This document shows, in pieces, positions 22,629-33,900 of a DNA stretch of 64,000 nucleotides. A program made the translations under genes and the position numbers. Source of the DNA: Pararge aegeria (lineage: Eukaryota > Arthropoda > Insecta > Lepidoptera > Nymphalidae). The notes under the pieces were generated by a model, which searched no databases, was not told the DNA's origin, and worked only from the letters and a program-made list of their open reading frames with translations. How positions within the stretch are numbered: position 1 is the first letter of the stretch; every line of letters starts with the position of its first letter. The stretch covers positions 1,054,001 to 1,118,000 of the forward strand of contig NC_053191.1 in the NCBI RefSeq assembly GCF_905163445.1, written 5' to 3'.

Positions 22629-25600
22629 CTAAATCTTAAATCCGGAGTGTATTGCGCAAACGCCAAAAGTCAGATTTTCGTATGTCACTTGTCTGAATCC
22701 AGCTTCTTCGATCATTGCTTTGAATTTCTCCTGTAAAAATAAACTAAAGTTAGGTTAGGTTCACGAATTTTGCCTTCTGCAAAGTAACAGAGTGACATAA
22801 TAACAATGTTAAGCGACATAAAAGCCCCTCCGCTTTCATCTCACACAAGATACAAGAAAGTTAGTTAAATTGTAAAATATCGATGGAAAAGAGCAACTGC
22901 TGAGTTTCTTGCCGGCTTCTTTGTAAATCTGCCTTAACTGGTGGTAGAGTCACTACAAACAGATATACTTGACGTTTTAAAATAAAAATAGTTTTAGAAA
23001 AGGCTTACATGAGGCTTATACTTGAAATAAATTAATTTTGATTTGTTTCTTTTTTTTGACATATATGTCGTATATATACATAAACGTAGTGTATTAAACA
23101 TAAATACCTGATCAGGAAATTGTCGTATGCTCTCCACTAAATACTTATAAGGCTTCCACTGTCCGGCTATGAGCTGACCCATCACTGGGATCATTTGGAA
23201 GGAGTATTGGTCATACATCCTAAGGGCAAATCAACATTTTGGTTAAGTTACATTATTATTGATCTTCAACCTTCAAAAGGATGAGTTGAGGGTGTTATAA
23301 GCTTTAAAACAAGACATAGAAATTAAATATAATTTGTTACGATTAGTGTTTAAGGAATTTCTCTCGATTCTGACTTTGGCTAGCTCGATGTCACCTTTCT
23401 ATCTTGCGAGGGAATTAGCAACGCTTTCCAGTGCAGGTACTATTTTTATATAATTTTCTTAAATATTTTCAAACGACAATGTGAGATGGTGATAACAAAA
23501 AGAATACTTGTATAATTTTGTTGTCTGCTTCTTCTTAGAACAGGGCGCGTTTGGAACCCTCGTAACTTTAGTTTTAAGTTACACTTTTTGTATGTAAGCA
23601 ACGCATCAAAAGTGCCGTCTATGTGCCGATTTGAATAAAGAAATATTTGACTAACTTATTCCATCGGGAAAATGGATTTAAAACCATTATTAAATAAAAT
23701 ATACGGTTTGTTATGGAATAAACACCTCTTATGAAACTAATCATACATGTTCCCTTATTTAAACAAATTCAAAGGGCTCAAATAGAATTAATGAATAGTG
23801 CGGGTTTCTTGGTAAAGGTTAAATTTAGTTTCGAGATTTTTACGCTCTCAATTTTAGAATAGATTTTGAGTATTAAGTTTTCGAGGGAAACGCTGAGAAC
23901 GTATCTTTATTATCTTATTAAAGTCCAAATATGTCCATAATGCTTTCGGTAGAACCTTTGTAAAGTAATCCCTACTTCCCTACTAATATTATAAATGCCA
24001 ATGTAAGTTTGTTTGTTACGCTTTCACGCAAAAACTACTTAACCTCATGAAACTTTTTACACATATTCTTGGAAGTGTTAGAAGTAATATAGGATAATTT
24101 TAACCCGACATTAAACTCGGTTCCTTAGGTAGAGGGGATGAAAGTGTTTAACGATTTTACACCATAACTCCAAATTATAACCGATTTAAATAATTATTTT
24201 TGTACTATAGAGGTTATATAATGTGTTTAATTTTGCCCAAACTTTGTGTAGATCTGATGAATGTGGTTGGAGATAGAGGACAACTCATCAGCGGACAGCA
24301 GCAACCCCCTCATTTAAGGCTTAGCGATACTGGATACTTTAAAAACAAAATCAAACGCAGACGAAGTCGCGGGCAACAGCTAGTAATCTATAAAACTAAG
24401 CGGTGATAGCACAGTGAGTAGGACTTCGACTTCACTTTCGGGGGGGGCGAATTCGAGTCCCAGCACGCACGTTTTACAAACGTTCAGTGAAATGCACGAG
24501 CTAAAGAATTGTAGGGAAATTTGAGCTTTAGAACAAGATGAATAAGATCCGTTTTCTATACTCGAAAACGACTTTGATTGCGAGCGACAAAATCTTGTAC
24601 TTAGTTATGAATATGATAAAATCTTGTACTGAATTCAGATATGAATTTATAATATGTCAGTGTGCATAGATTTTATTTGTTTCACCATTGCATCGTGCTG
24701 TTGGGAAGCTGACTGAACTCCAGACACAGGAATCGACCACCCGGTTGCAGAACGCGGTAAGCTTCTTCTAGAACCTATTTATAGACATAACATATGTAGT
24801 TATTAACTTATCATAAATGAGGAGATCCGTAGAAGAACTACAGTTCCCGACATAGCTCAGCGAGTCGCGTAGCTGAAGTGACAATGGGCAGGGCACATAG
24901 CTCGGAGAACCGATGGACGTTGGGGTCTTAAGGTGCGGGAATGGCGACCCCGCATCGTAGGTCGGCCCCCAACGAGGTGCACAGACGACATCAGGCGAGT
25001 CGCTGGGAGCCGCTGGAGGCAAGCGGCCCAGGACCGTGGATTGTGGAACTCCCTACAAAAGACCTATGTCCAGCAGTGGAACCGACGATTTAAACCTGAG
25101 ACTCTCTGGCAATGATAACTTCTCCAAGTGTAAGTTAAAACACTAATAAAAATTATAATATCAGTAATACCTTATCGATATGCGTGCAGTTTCTGATACC
25201 AAAGGCAATGGTGTAGGCGCTATATGAGTCGTCCGGGAGTGGGAGGTTTTCAGCATCCGCACACAACCAGTCAATGTCAACTGATGTATCCTTGGTGTAA
25301 CCTTGCCTACAAAAAATAGTTTTATTAGAAATGTACCGACTGCATGTATCGCCGATAAACCGTGTACCGAGTTTTAATTGGTTTCATTGTCACTAAACCG
25401 AGCCTACTCGGTTCCGGTTTTCAAATCTTAGAGAAGCGAAAACCAGGATTATAAAGGCATGGCGACCCTGGCTTCGAGCGAGCGGTTACTATGTTTTCGC
25501 TTCGAATACCCTTTATGCAAACATCTCGTTTACAGATCGAAAGTTCAGTACGTCTCAAAAACCGGTGGCAAGTGTCTTTTATGCAAGTTTAGTACGTCTC

Positions 25601-28540
25601 GTATACAGGAAGCAACCTTCGTTTATGCAAGTTTAATAAGTCTCATATACATGAAGCAAGTGTCGTTTATTCAAGTTTTGTACGTCTCGTATACAGGTCA
25701 CAATTGTCTTTTATGCAACTTTAGTACGTCTCGTATACAGGTCGCAAGTGTCTTGTATGCAAGTTTAGTACGTCTCGTATACAGGTCGCAAGTGTTTTTT
25801 ATGCAAATTTAGTACGTCTCGTATACAGGTCACAATTGTCTTTTATGCAACTTTAGTACGTCTCGTATACAGGAAGCAACCTTTGTTTATGCAAGTTTAT
25901 TACGTCTCATATACATGAAGCAAGTGTCGTTTATTCAAGTTTAGTACGTCTCGTATACAGGTCACAATTGTCTTTTATGCAACTTTAGTACGTCTCGTAT
26001 ACAGGTCGCAAGTGTCTTGTATGCAAGTTTAGTACGTCTCGTATACAGGTCGCAAGACAAACATGTAAAGATTGTAGATACTGGTCTAATATGACTTAAC
26101 ACTTTTATGTCACTCAACTCCTCGCACATACCTACCACTGAACAATTTCAATCACAGAAACAAAATGGCCGCTTTAGAAAATTCCCTATAAAAAAGTTTT
26201 ACCTCTCAGCTCTGACTTTGCCCACGTCCAGCATGTGTTGGTTGATGTCACACACAGTGACGCTGCACGGCTTGTCTGCTGACAATGAACCTTTGTTCTT
26301 CAGATAGTTCATATATCTGAATGTTATATCACCTGAAAATATGAACAGATTTAAACAAAATTAACATATTAAAACATGTTTAACTAGCGGATGCCAGTAA
26401 CATTGTCTGCATAAAGTTTCTGTTAGGAATCACATGAGATTAAAAATATTTTGATCGGTTTTACACCCTAAATTAATAAAAAATCTAATCCGAAATCTAC
26501 AGATAGCTGATAGAATTGAGAAGTCCTATCCTATTGCTACAATACCGCGTAGATAAAAAAATTCATACTGTAATCTGAAAATTTTGGCTTAGATTGATTA
26601 ATAAATCAACTATGTATGCTTTAAAATAATACATAGCTAGTATAAAATACTAGCGGTCTCTCGCGGCTTTGTCCGGTTATAACACAACTTCAAAAGATAA
26701 AACATGCCTTCGCGGACTTTTAAAGGGGAAAAACTTTGTCATACATTATCTTATCGAAACTTTAACCGATTACGCAGCGCTCGCAGCTCAAGCTCCCAAA
26801 TGGGAAAAAAACCCTGATTTTGTAAAATTCTGCATCGGTAATATGCTCTTATTGGTCTTAGCGTGATTATATATAGCCTTCCTCCACAAATCAGCTATCA
26901 CCACTAAAATAATTTTCCAGTTGAACCAGTAGTTCCTGAGATCATTGCGTTCAAGTAAAAAAACTGTTCTGCTTTATATATTAATATAAGATTACCTGTT
27001 CCTCCTGCCATATCCAATAACTTTGTTCCAGGGGTAGGAGCCAGTCTCATCATGAAGATGTCCTTCCACACTCTGTGCACACCCAGTGACATCACATCGT
27101 TCATCAGATCATACTTGTCTGCTACTGTTTCAAACACTTGATGTACTAAAATAAAGAAATTCCCCACGGATCTTTATTATTTATATTGCAAGGGCAGGTT
27201 AAGTATTTATGGTTGATTATATATTTGTTTTACTCAGCCTTTCTCTTTATACTTCCTAAAACCACTCAGAACTAGTCAGATATACAATCCAGGTGTTTGA
27301 GGCACAGTTACCCTCATTTCTTAAATATTGGATAGGAGCAGGCATTACTTTGCAGAAAACCATAATCTTAACAATTATTCATTGTAAAGTCAACATCTCC
27401 TGAGGATGCTCCAGTTTAGAAGCGTAATGTGTGTAGATGGTACATTGCCGAAGATCTGTTGGGTGTGGAGTATAAGTATTGAATAAATTATAAATTACAC
27501 CATACACTTTCTCCTGCTTTGCGCAGAATAAAGCAAACTATGCTTAATTTTTTATAATATCTCATTTCTTGATACATTGTCCCTAGTAGGGTTAATGCAA
27601 GATATTTTTTTTGTTGTAGTTTCTATCAGTTAAGAACAGATAATAGGTAGACAATCAATGCTGCAGCTTTCTAACAAATCAGACACGGTTCAAGAAAAAT
27701 GTCTTCCTGGACTGTGTCCTCATAACAGGCTAGGTAGGGTTTTTAAAATGCTTCTACTCAGTTTGCTTACTCTCTGACTGACTCAACTGTAATCAGCTTA
27801 GCTGCAAAATTGAGAGTTGTGTGGTATTGTGGCAACAACACAGATTTATCTTTTGTGCCAGGTAAGCTATGGTAACCCTGTACATGTATGGGTTATTAAC
27901 AAGATAGCATATTAAGCCATCATCATATCAACCAATGCATGTGCACTGCTGGGCTTAGGTCTTTTGTAGTTCCAAATTTCAGTGTCCATAGCTTTTTATA
28001 AACAGGTCACACATTGGTACAGAAAGGTTGGTCTAAGCTCTATTTAGCCAAGTCTGTACATGTGTGGGTTATTAACAAGATAGCATATTATATATAGCTA
28101 TCATCATATCAACCAATGCATTTGTAGTAATGTGCTTCGGGCTTGTGTAGTTCCAAATTTCACTGTCTAATGCTGTTTATATACAGGTCATGCATTGGTA
28201 CAGAACGGTTGGTTTAACTCTTATATGGCTGCCCTGCGACAGACTGCTAGCCTGTGTCCATCATTGGGGCATTTTTAAGGCTAATATTATTGAACATCAG
28301 ATCACGTAATTCTTCATCTTGAAGATAATTTCTTTTTGTCACACAACATAATATTTGCAACAATTAACATTTACCTTTTTTTGTTTTCTCGTCTTCATTC
28401 ACGATTTCAAAACCAAAATGTGTTTTTCGTTTTTCTTCCTCTTGGGGCTCCGATTGGGCGCTGAAATTTTTGATTGCACTTAACCTTAAAGAGGTTTTTC
28501 TCGTGCTTATCAGTGTAAGAACAGATCTTCGTAACGCCAT
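22629..28540 (-). CDS. COQ5: 2-methoxy-6-polyprenyl-1,4-benzoquinol methylase, mitochondrial; complete, 7 exons
   Basis: Exons in order of translation: 28540-28375, 27145-26996, 26332-26203, 25306-25171, 24774-24686, 23219-23108, 22730-22629. They total 885 nt, 294 residues, with AG/GT at every junction and consistent phases; family members are about 300. The first ~30 residues (MALRRSVLTLISTRKTSLR) are a typical basic mitochondrial presequence. SAM-binding motif I is LLDMAGGTGDI, followed by CDINQHML and DAENLPLPDDSYSAYTIAFG. YRVLQPGGRFLCLEFSQ and YDQYSFQMIPVMGQLIAG are UbiE/COQ5 signatures. The enzyme adds the ring methyl group in ubiquinone synthesis on the inner membrane. Introns carry a minisatellite, a Helitron-like element, LINE tails and a MITE. 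It is divergent to GUCD1. Confidence 0.97.
22840..23045 (+). mobile_element. LINE family J 3' UTR fragment
   Basis: Shares aaaagagcaactgctgagtt and tcttgccggcttctt with the LINE at 18.5 kb and ends in ttgaaataaattaattttga. It lies in the last COQ5 intron, antisense to the gene. Confidence 0.82.
23405..23665 (+). mobile_element. LINE family K 3' end
   Basis: It contains caatgtgagatggtgataac (the reverse of the block at 8-28), aaccctcgtaactttag, and a tail gaataaagaaatatttga. Located in a COQ5 intron. Confidence 0.65.
23980..24384 (+). mobile_element. Lep1-like Helitron-related element
   Basis: The start CCTACTAATATTATAAATGC and the end GACGAAGTCGCGGGCAACAG CTAG are the conserved termini of non-autonomous Helitron-like elements described from Lepidoptera as Lep1. 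It is followed at 24400 by a SINE head. It lies in a COQ5 intron and has no coding capacity. Confidence 0.78.
24400..24476 (+). mobile_element. SINE family A, tRNA-like head only
   Basis: gcggtgatagcacagtgagt and the B-box-like gaattcgagtcc are clear, but the body after the head is absent. Confidence 0.8.
24828..25110 (+). mobile_element. RTE-like LINE, 3' coding end
   Basis: Translates to the common C-terminus of insect RTE-type endonuclease-reverse transcriptases (QWAGHIARRTDGRWG, VGRPPTRCTDDI, WNSLQKTYVQQW) with two disrupted codons near the start. It lies between COQ5 exons 4 and 5, on the opposite strand. Confidence 0.85.
25505..26056. repeat. 44-bp minisatellite with higher-order structure
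   Basis: About 12.5 tandem units of 44 bp, anchored on tacgtctcgtatacagg at 25681, 25725 and 25769. Variant units occur in the order A-B-C-D-E-C-A-B-C-D. The A unit (aggaagcaacctt) recurs exactly 264 bp (6 units) later (25607 and 25871). It is in the COQ5 intron between exons 3 and 4. The open plus-strand frame through it is a by-product of the repeat. Confidence 0.95.
26640..26860. repeat. degenerate Lep1-like repeat
   Basis: The features tactagcggtctctcgcggc near one side and aaaacatgccttcgcgga in the body recall lepidopteran Helitron-derived repeats. Ends are not preserved. Confidence 0.4.
27315..27565 (+). mobile_element. MITE family R, copy 1
   Basis: It starts ataggagcaggcattacttt and contains caacatctcctgaggatgct and gatctgttgggtgtggagta, then aaattacaccata. 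Comparison with the other four copies suggests a ~290-bp element with ~25-bp inverted ends. It lies in COQ5 intron 1. Confidence 0.72.
27886..28232 (+). repeat. diverged tandem duplication, ~172-bp unit
   Basis: Two consecutive units start gggttattaacaagatagca (27890 and 28066). Both contain catcatatcaaccaatgcat, agttccaaatttca and a ggtacagaa block. The unit resembles an RTE-LINE tail. Located in COQ5 intron 1. Confidence 0.75.
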
Positions 28541-29035
28541 TTCAATCGATTTGTAATAATAGCCTTTTCGTTATTAGAAATAATGGTTTTAAATGTTCGC
28601 AAATGAAAATCGTTCCTTGCAAAAATCAGCTGGGAAAACAACAAACAGAAAGTGACATTTAAAATTTGACACTTCAAAGTCATAGACAGAGTAATTTTTT
28701 TGAGATTTTTTCAAGACCCCGCTCTGTGTATTTTTACATCTTCCATTGATCTTCCATCATCCATTGATTTTAAAATGTTACTATTATAGTAACGAGCTCA
28801 GTCTCAAACTTTTATATAAATTGTCCTATAAACTTAGTCCAGCGGGATCTGATTTTGAATGGTTACTAATTAATTACTAACTGTATTTTTACTACGAATA
28901 TTAGGCACATACTTAAGTTTGGTAAATTAATTTATTTTTTGAGTAAATAAGCTGAGGGAACCAAATTGATAGTTCAACAAAATAATAATCGAAGTGTATT
29001 CAAACACCTCCCTTTTGGATTGATTATCGGATGAT

Positions 29036-30939
29036 ATGAATTATGATAATACTGATAAGGATTTACTTGACACAAGAGTTAGTTTGGAAACTTAGATACC
29101 TAGCTACTATTGGAGTTTAAACAAATTTAGGGATTATTATGGCATCAAATGAAAGCAAGTATATTATTTTGTTGGTTTATTATACTAAGTTACTTTAGAA
29201 CTCACGTATTTTCAATTACTAAGCCCGCTCTACTTACTATTATTCCCATTATTCTTTGAAAAGCTAAGCATTCATGAATCATGATCATTGTGATTATTAG
29301 AATCGATTATCAAAAACTTAGATTAGTTAAATATTTATTTCTAGTTAAATATTATCTTATTTGAGATTTAAATTTTAGCTAATTAGTCGAATTTTATGAG
29401 TTATGAATTGTGTTGTATTTTTTCAACTGAAATTCTTTCGAGCTGATAGACGCACGGACCGAAAAAAATGCGACTCAGACTCACAAAATTAATTTAATTT
29501 GACTTTAAGTCCTTAAAATGTACGTTTTTGAAAGTTAGGTACTTTTCAATGTTGTCGTTCGAGGACATACTCACTCTGAGTATGTCCTCGAACGCAATAG
29601 TTATTTATGAAAAAAATCTCTGCAATTACGAATCATGCTCTCCTCCTCAGCAAACTCAATTCCCGGACTGAAATTAGTTCGCATTTATGACGTTTAAATC
29701 GTTGATCGAACTTCTTTGTCCTCGCGGGGTAATTTTGTACTCTATTATGAAATCGAATGCAGTGTAATATACAATACTTAAACCTCGCCTTATTACGCTC
29801 ATCTGTTATCACGCTAGGTTACTACAATTATGCAAAACTAATTATATAGGTGGACGAGTAGGTACGTCATTTTTCCAAAAAGAACATTAGAAAATACTAC
29901 ATAATATGAGGCCTTATCACAACTTAAAATTAAGTGTCTACATGCATTCCGTTATTTAATAAATTAATGAAACCGTAGGTAAGTACGTGAAACACAACCT
30001 ACCTCACATACGACAACGCTTCAACTGGGATTGTGGGATAGCATGTATCCTCATGCTTATATCTGAGCAACAAAGGAATGAATTTCTCGAAGGCTTTAAA
30101 AGAATATGTTTAGAAGAGGGTTTCGGGAAATCTACGTGGACTATAGATCTCTGCTATTTGCTGAAGAGGTATTATATACCTACATATCTATTATTTTGTC
30201 CTTTTTTTCTCATGGACCTTACTATCGTTCCGCATTACAGAGTGTGTAGTGAGAGATTTACCTTTTGCATCGCGTGTGATTATTATCAACGATTTGCATA
30301 GAAATGAAAGAGCACCATCTAGTTACAATATTGAAAGAAAAATCGAAAAAGCAAAACAATGCTGGCACTTTTTCGATTTCCATACAACTTTTTTCAATTT
30401 CGATCTATAGTAAATATTTAATCTATGGTCTAAACTCTAAATCCCTCTCTCCTATCGACTAGCATTGGGATAATGTATTATGTATTCGGCGGAGGATGAT
30501 ACTGAGGAGTTTATATTTAAATTTTAAATACAAACTTTTTTTAACAACATTTTTAACATTTTTAACATTTTTTTTACAAATTTTAAAACAAATAAATAAA
30601 TTTATAGGTTCAATATTAAGCATCGCATGTACACATCGATTCAGGCAGCGAACAATAGAACTCTTGGTGAAGAGGTGAGTCGTATTTCATAGTTACTATT
30701 GTGAAACGAGGCGTTAGATTAATTTCTATCAAAATTCCTCAATGGATTAAAAAAAGAAGCTTTTTAAATAAAGATAACTATTTTTTATTCTAGATAACTA
30801 TAAATCCGTCGTTCTGTGCCGTATGGTGACGGTAGATTAGAATGCAGTTGTTGCATATCCTTGTCCCGCGGGAGTCATACGAGGCGATTCAGTGGCGTGC
30901 ACTTTATACATGCCCAAAAGCACTGCCTACCCTAAAATT

Positions 30940-30970
<31 letters not shown>

Positions 30971-33900
30971 TATATACACATAGCTCGTATAGGAGGAGGA
31001 TTTATGCCATTTTATGCAATTTTCCTGCTCTATGCATACCCTCGTAAGAAACCCAGTGCACGCCACTGAGGCGATTAAGGGAATGTAATGGAGAACTGCA
31101 TCAGTGTGTTCTGTTACATCCCTACCATCTACTAAGATCACAAACCTGTCTGCCCAGCCTGGTGATTATGGGCATACCCTCTCGTTAGGAGAGATCTTTA
31201 GTCCAGCAGTGGATAGGTTATTGATGATGTTGGCCCTTATGCTAGGTGTTAGTCTCCAGCACCGACGCAATGTTGCCTGTTTATCGGTTTTTTACCGGAT
31301 ATACTTCTGTGAGTGTGCTCAGGAACTTCACAATCTTGTTCCTCCTTTCCCGTTCTACCACAGAACAGCGAGACACCGTAAGCGGAGCATCCTTATGGGG
31401 TTGATATTCCATCAACACGCACGAAACGTTTTTTATCCACGTTTCTGATACGTGCCGCTAAGATGTGGAACGCCCTCCCGGCACCTGTGTTTCCTGCCAC
31501 GTATAATTTGAGTACCTTCAAGGCTAGAGTGAATAGGCTTTTTCTTGGCAAGCGTGCTCCAACCTAGACCTCATCATTGCTTTCTAACGGGCATGATTGT
31601 CGTCAAACGCTGGCCTATCGTTAATAAAAAAAAAAAAAAAAGTGTACGGAAAAAAAATATAACCTATAAATTAAGACCTGTGATGTATATGATGTGTGAT
31701 GAGTTAGTAAATAAATTAATATTCTGAAAGATCATCTTCATATAAACTCAAAATCGTAGAGGGTAGAAGCAGGCGTTACTTTGCGGAAATCCATAATATA
31801 TTATGAAAATTAAGCTTAATTTGCTGTACTCCGCGAACAACAGGAGAATCTGTATGGTGTTATTTATAATTTCTTCAATCCGTACACTCCACACCAAACA
31901 GATCCTCGGCAATGTACCCTCTACGCACGTTTCGCTCCGAAACCGGAGCATCCTCAGGAGATGTTGACTTTACAATGAATAATTGTTAAGTCAATGTACT
32001 CGTATCACGTTCCGTAATCAACGTGCGAAGAGGGTACATTGCCGAGGATCTGTTTGGTGTGGAGTATACGGATTAATTAATTAAAGCTACAACACAAACC
32101 TCCATAGTCCAATGTTCCAGAAACGCTGAAGATCGTAACAAGTGGAGGCGCATCGCGGGGGCTGCTGTAGGCAAAGAAAAAGAACCATCGTCAACCACGA
32201 CCACTCTGTCAAGAGTGAACGACTAAGGAGCAGGAATACGGGTTGAAGAAATTATAAATTACACCATACAAATTCTCCTGCTGTGCGCGGTGTATAGCAA
32301 ATTAAGCTTAATTTTCATAACTTATAATCTGCCTACTACAGGGCACGGCTCTCCTCTCACAATGAGAACGGTTTAGGCCGTAGACAACCATGCTGGCCAA
32401 ATGTGGATTGGACTTCACCATTGTGGACTATGAGAACATTATGGAGAAATCTCAGGCATGCAGGATACCTCACGATGTATTTTCTTCACCGTTGAAGCAA
32501 GTTATACGTTAGAGGTGCGAGTTTTAAGTTCAACCTACCTTTTAAAATGGAATACATGGTACAACATTATTATTAAAAAAAGGGCCATACCGCTTTTTTA
32601 ATCTTTTAAATTTTTGGTACCCTAATTTTAAATAAATAGATATTGTTCATGTAGTTCTTAAGTAAAATGATAAGAATAATGTAATTGGTTATTAGTGTAA
32701 GTGGATTTGTCCGTACTAATTAATAAATAAATAGGTTATCTATATGGGCTTAAAATAGAATGATGAAAAATAGAAAAATCTTCCTCTTTTACAGCAGGAG
32801 ATATTTTTGTCTCCGGGGAAACGACAAAATGTTATTTTCTTTCACAGCCTTCTTAGCTCTCCAAGCATGTTGACTTGATTTGGCAGGTGAACGTAGCGTA
32901 AAGTACCGGGGGATAATAATATCAAATATAGTAATATTTAAATATAATAATATAGTAATATTTATCTCCTGCCTATGTTAGCTTTGGTTTTAGGGCATTT
33001 TCACACGTATGACGTGCTAACTACTGCCAGCAGTAAACGTCCGTCGAATAAAATGAAGTCCATCGACAAAATCATTTCAGACAATGCAATATTAATCCAG
33101 TATTAAAACGTAGGTGAAGGATCGTGTTTGGAACCGATTCAGAAATGCTTCATACAATGGCATCTCAGTGGTGGAGGGTGCACTCTCGACAAAACAGCTT
33201 ATCACACATGTGGTAACAACTGGGCCGGCGATCGCGTTGGTAGACGCTGCACTACTGTCCTGCGATTGGTGCAAACACAACAAGATGGCGTCAGAATTCA
33301 GGTTATTTCCAATCATCATCATCAAGACATTACCGGCACATTACGGGCCATCCTCTAAGAATAAAAAAAAATTTAGGCTCTGGTTTACCACGTTGGTCAA
33401 GAGTGAATGGGTAGACTTGTAACGCCTTTGAAAACGCCCTTTAAACCTTACATGAAGTTTCATTACGATTTTTCCCTTCACCGTTAACGCAAATTATATT
33501 TAATTATTTAAAAAAACATGTAGATGCAGCGAACGAAAAAAGCATAGAAGCATTTCTCGTACTCAAAAATAGCGTAACGGAAACTATCCCGTGGTGGGAG
33601 GGGCTTATAAACTGTACCGCAAACGAATATAGTTGACTCGCGACATTCGTGCGTAGTGGCGGCTAAACGAATTGCGTAAAACTAGATTTTAATAATTCAA
33701 AATGCCTTCATGTATTGTGAAATGGTTTCGAAATAATACGGATCATCACCACAAGGATAGTGGAATAACTTTTCACGTGTAAGTACATCGATAACTATAC
33801 TAAAATCTAAATAATTACAATTACGTATTATCCTTATGGATGGTGTTATGCCTTATGTAGTTAACACGTTGGCTGCGATTGGATTGGTTTTTAACTCCCG

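Noticed and set aside
25459..25812. 117-codon open frame
   Set aside because: It runs through the 44-bp minisatellite, has no exon signals and is antisense in a COQ5 intron.
25505..26056. CRISPR-like array
   Set aside because: Units are directly adjacent with no unique spacers and the genome is eukaryotic; this is a minisatellite.
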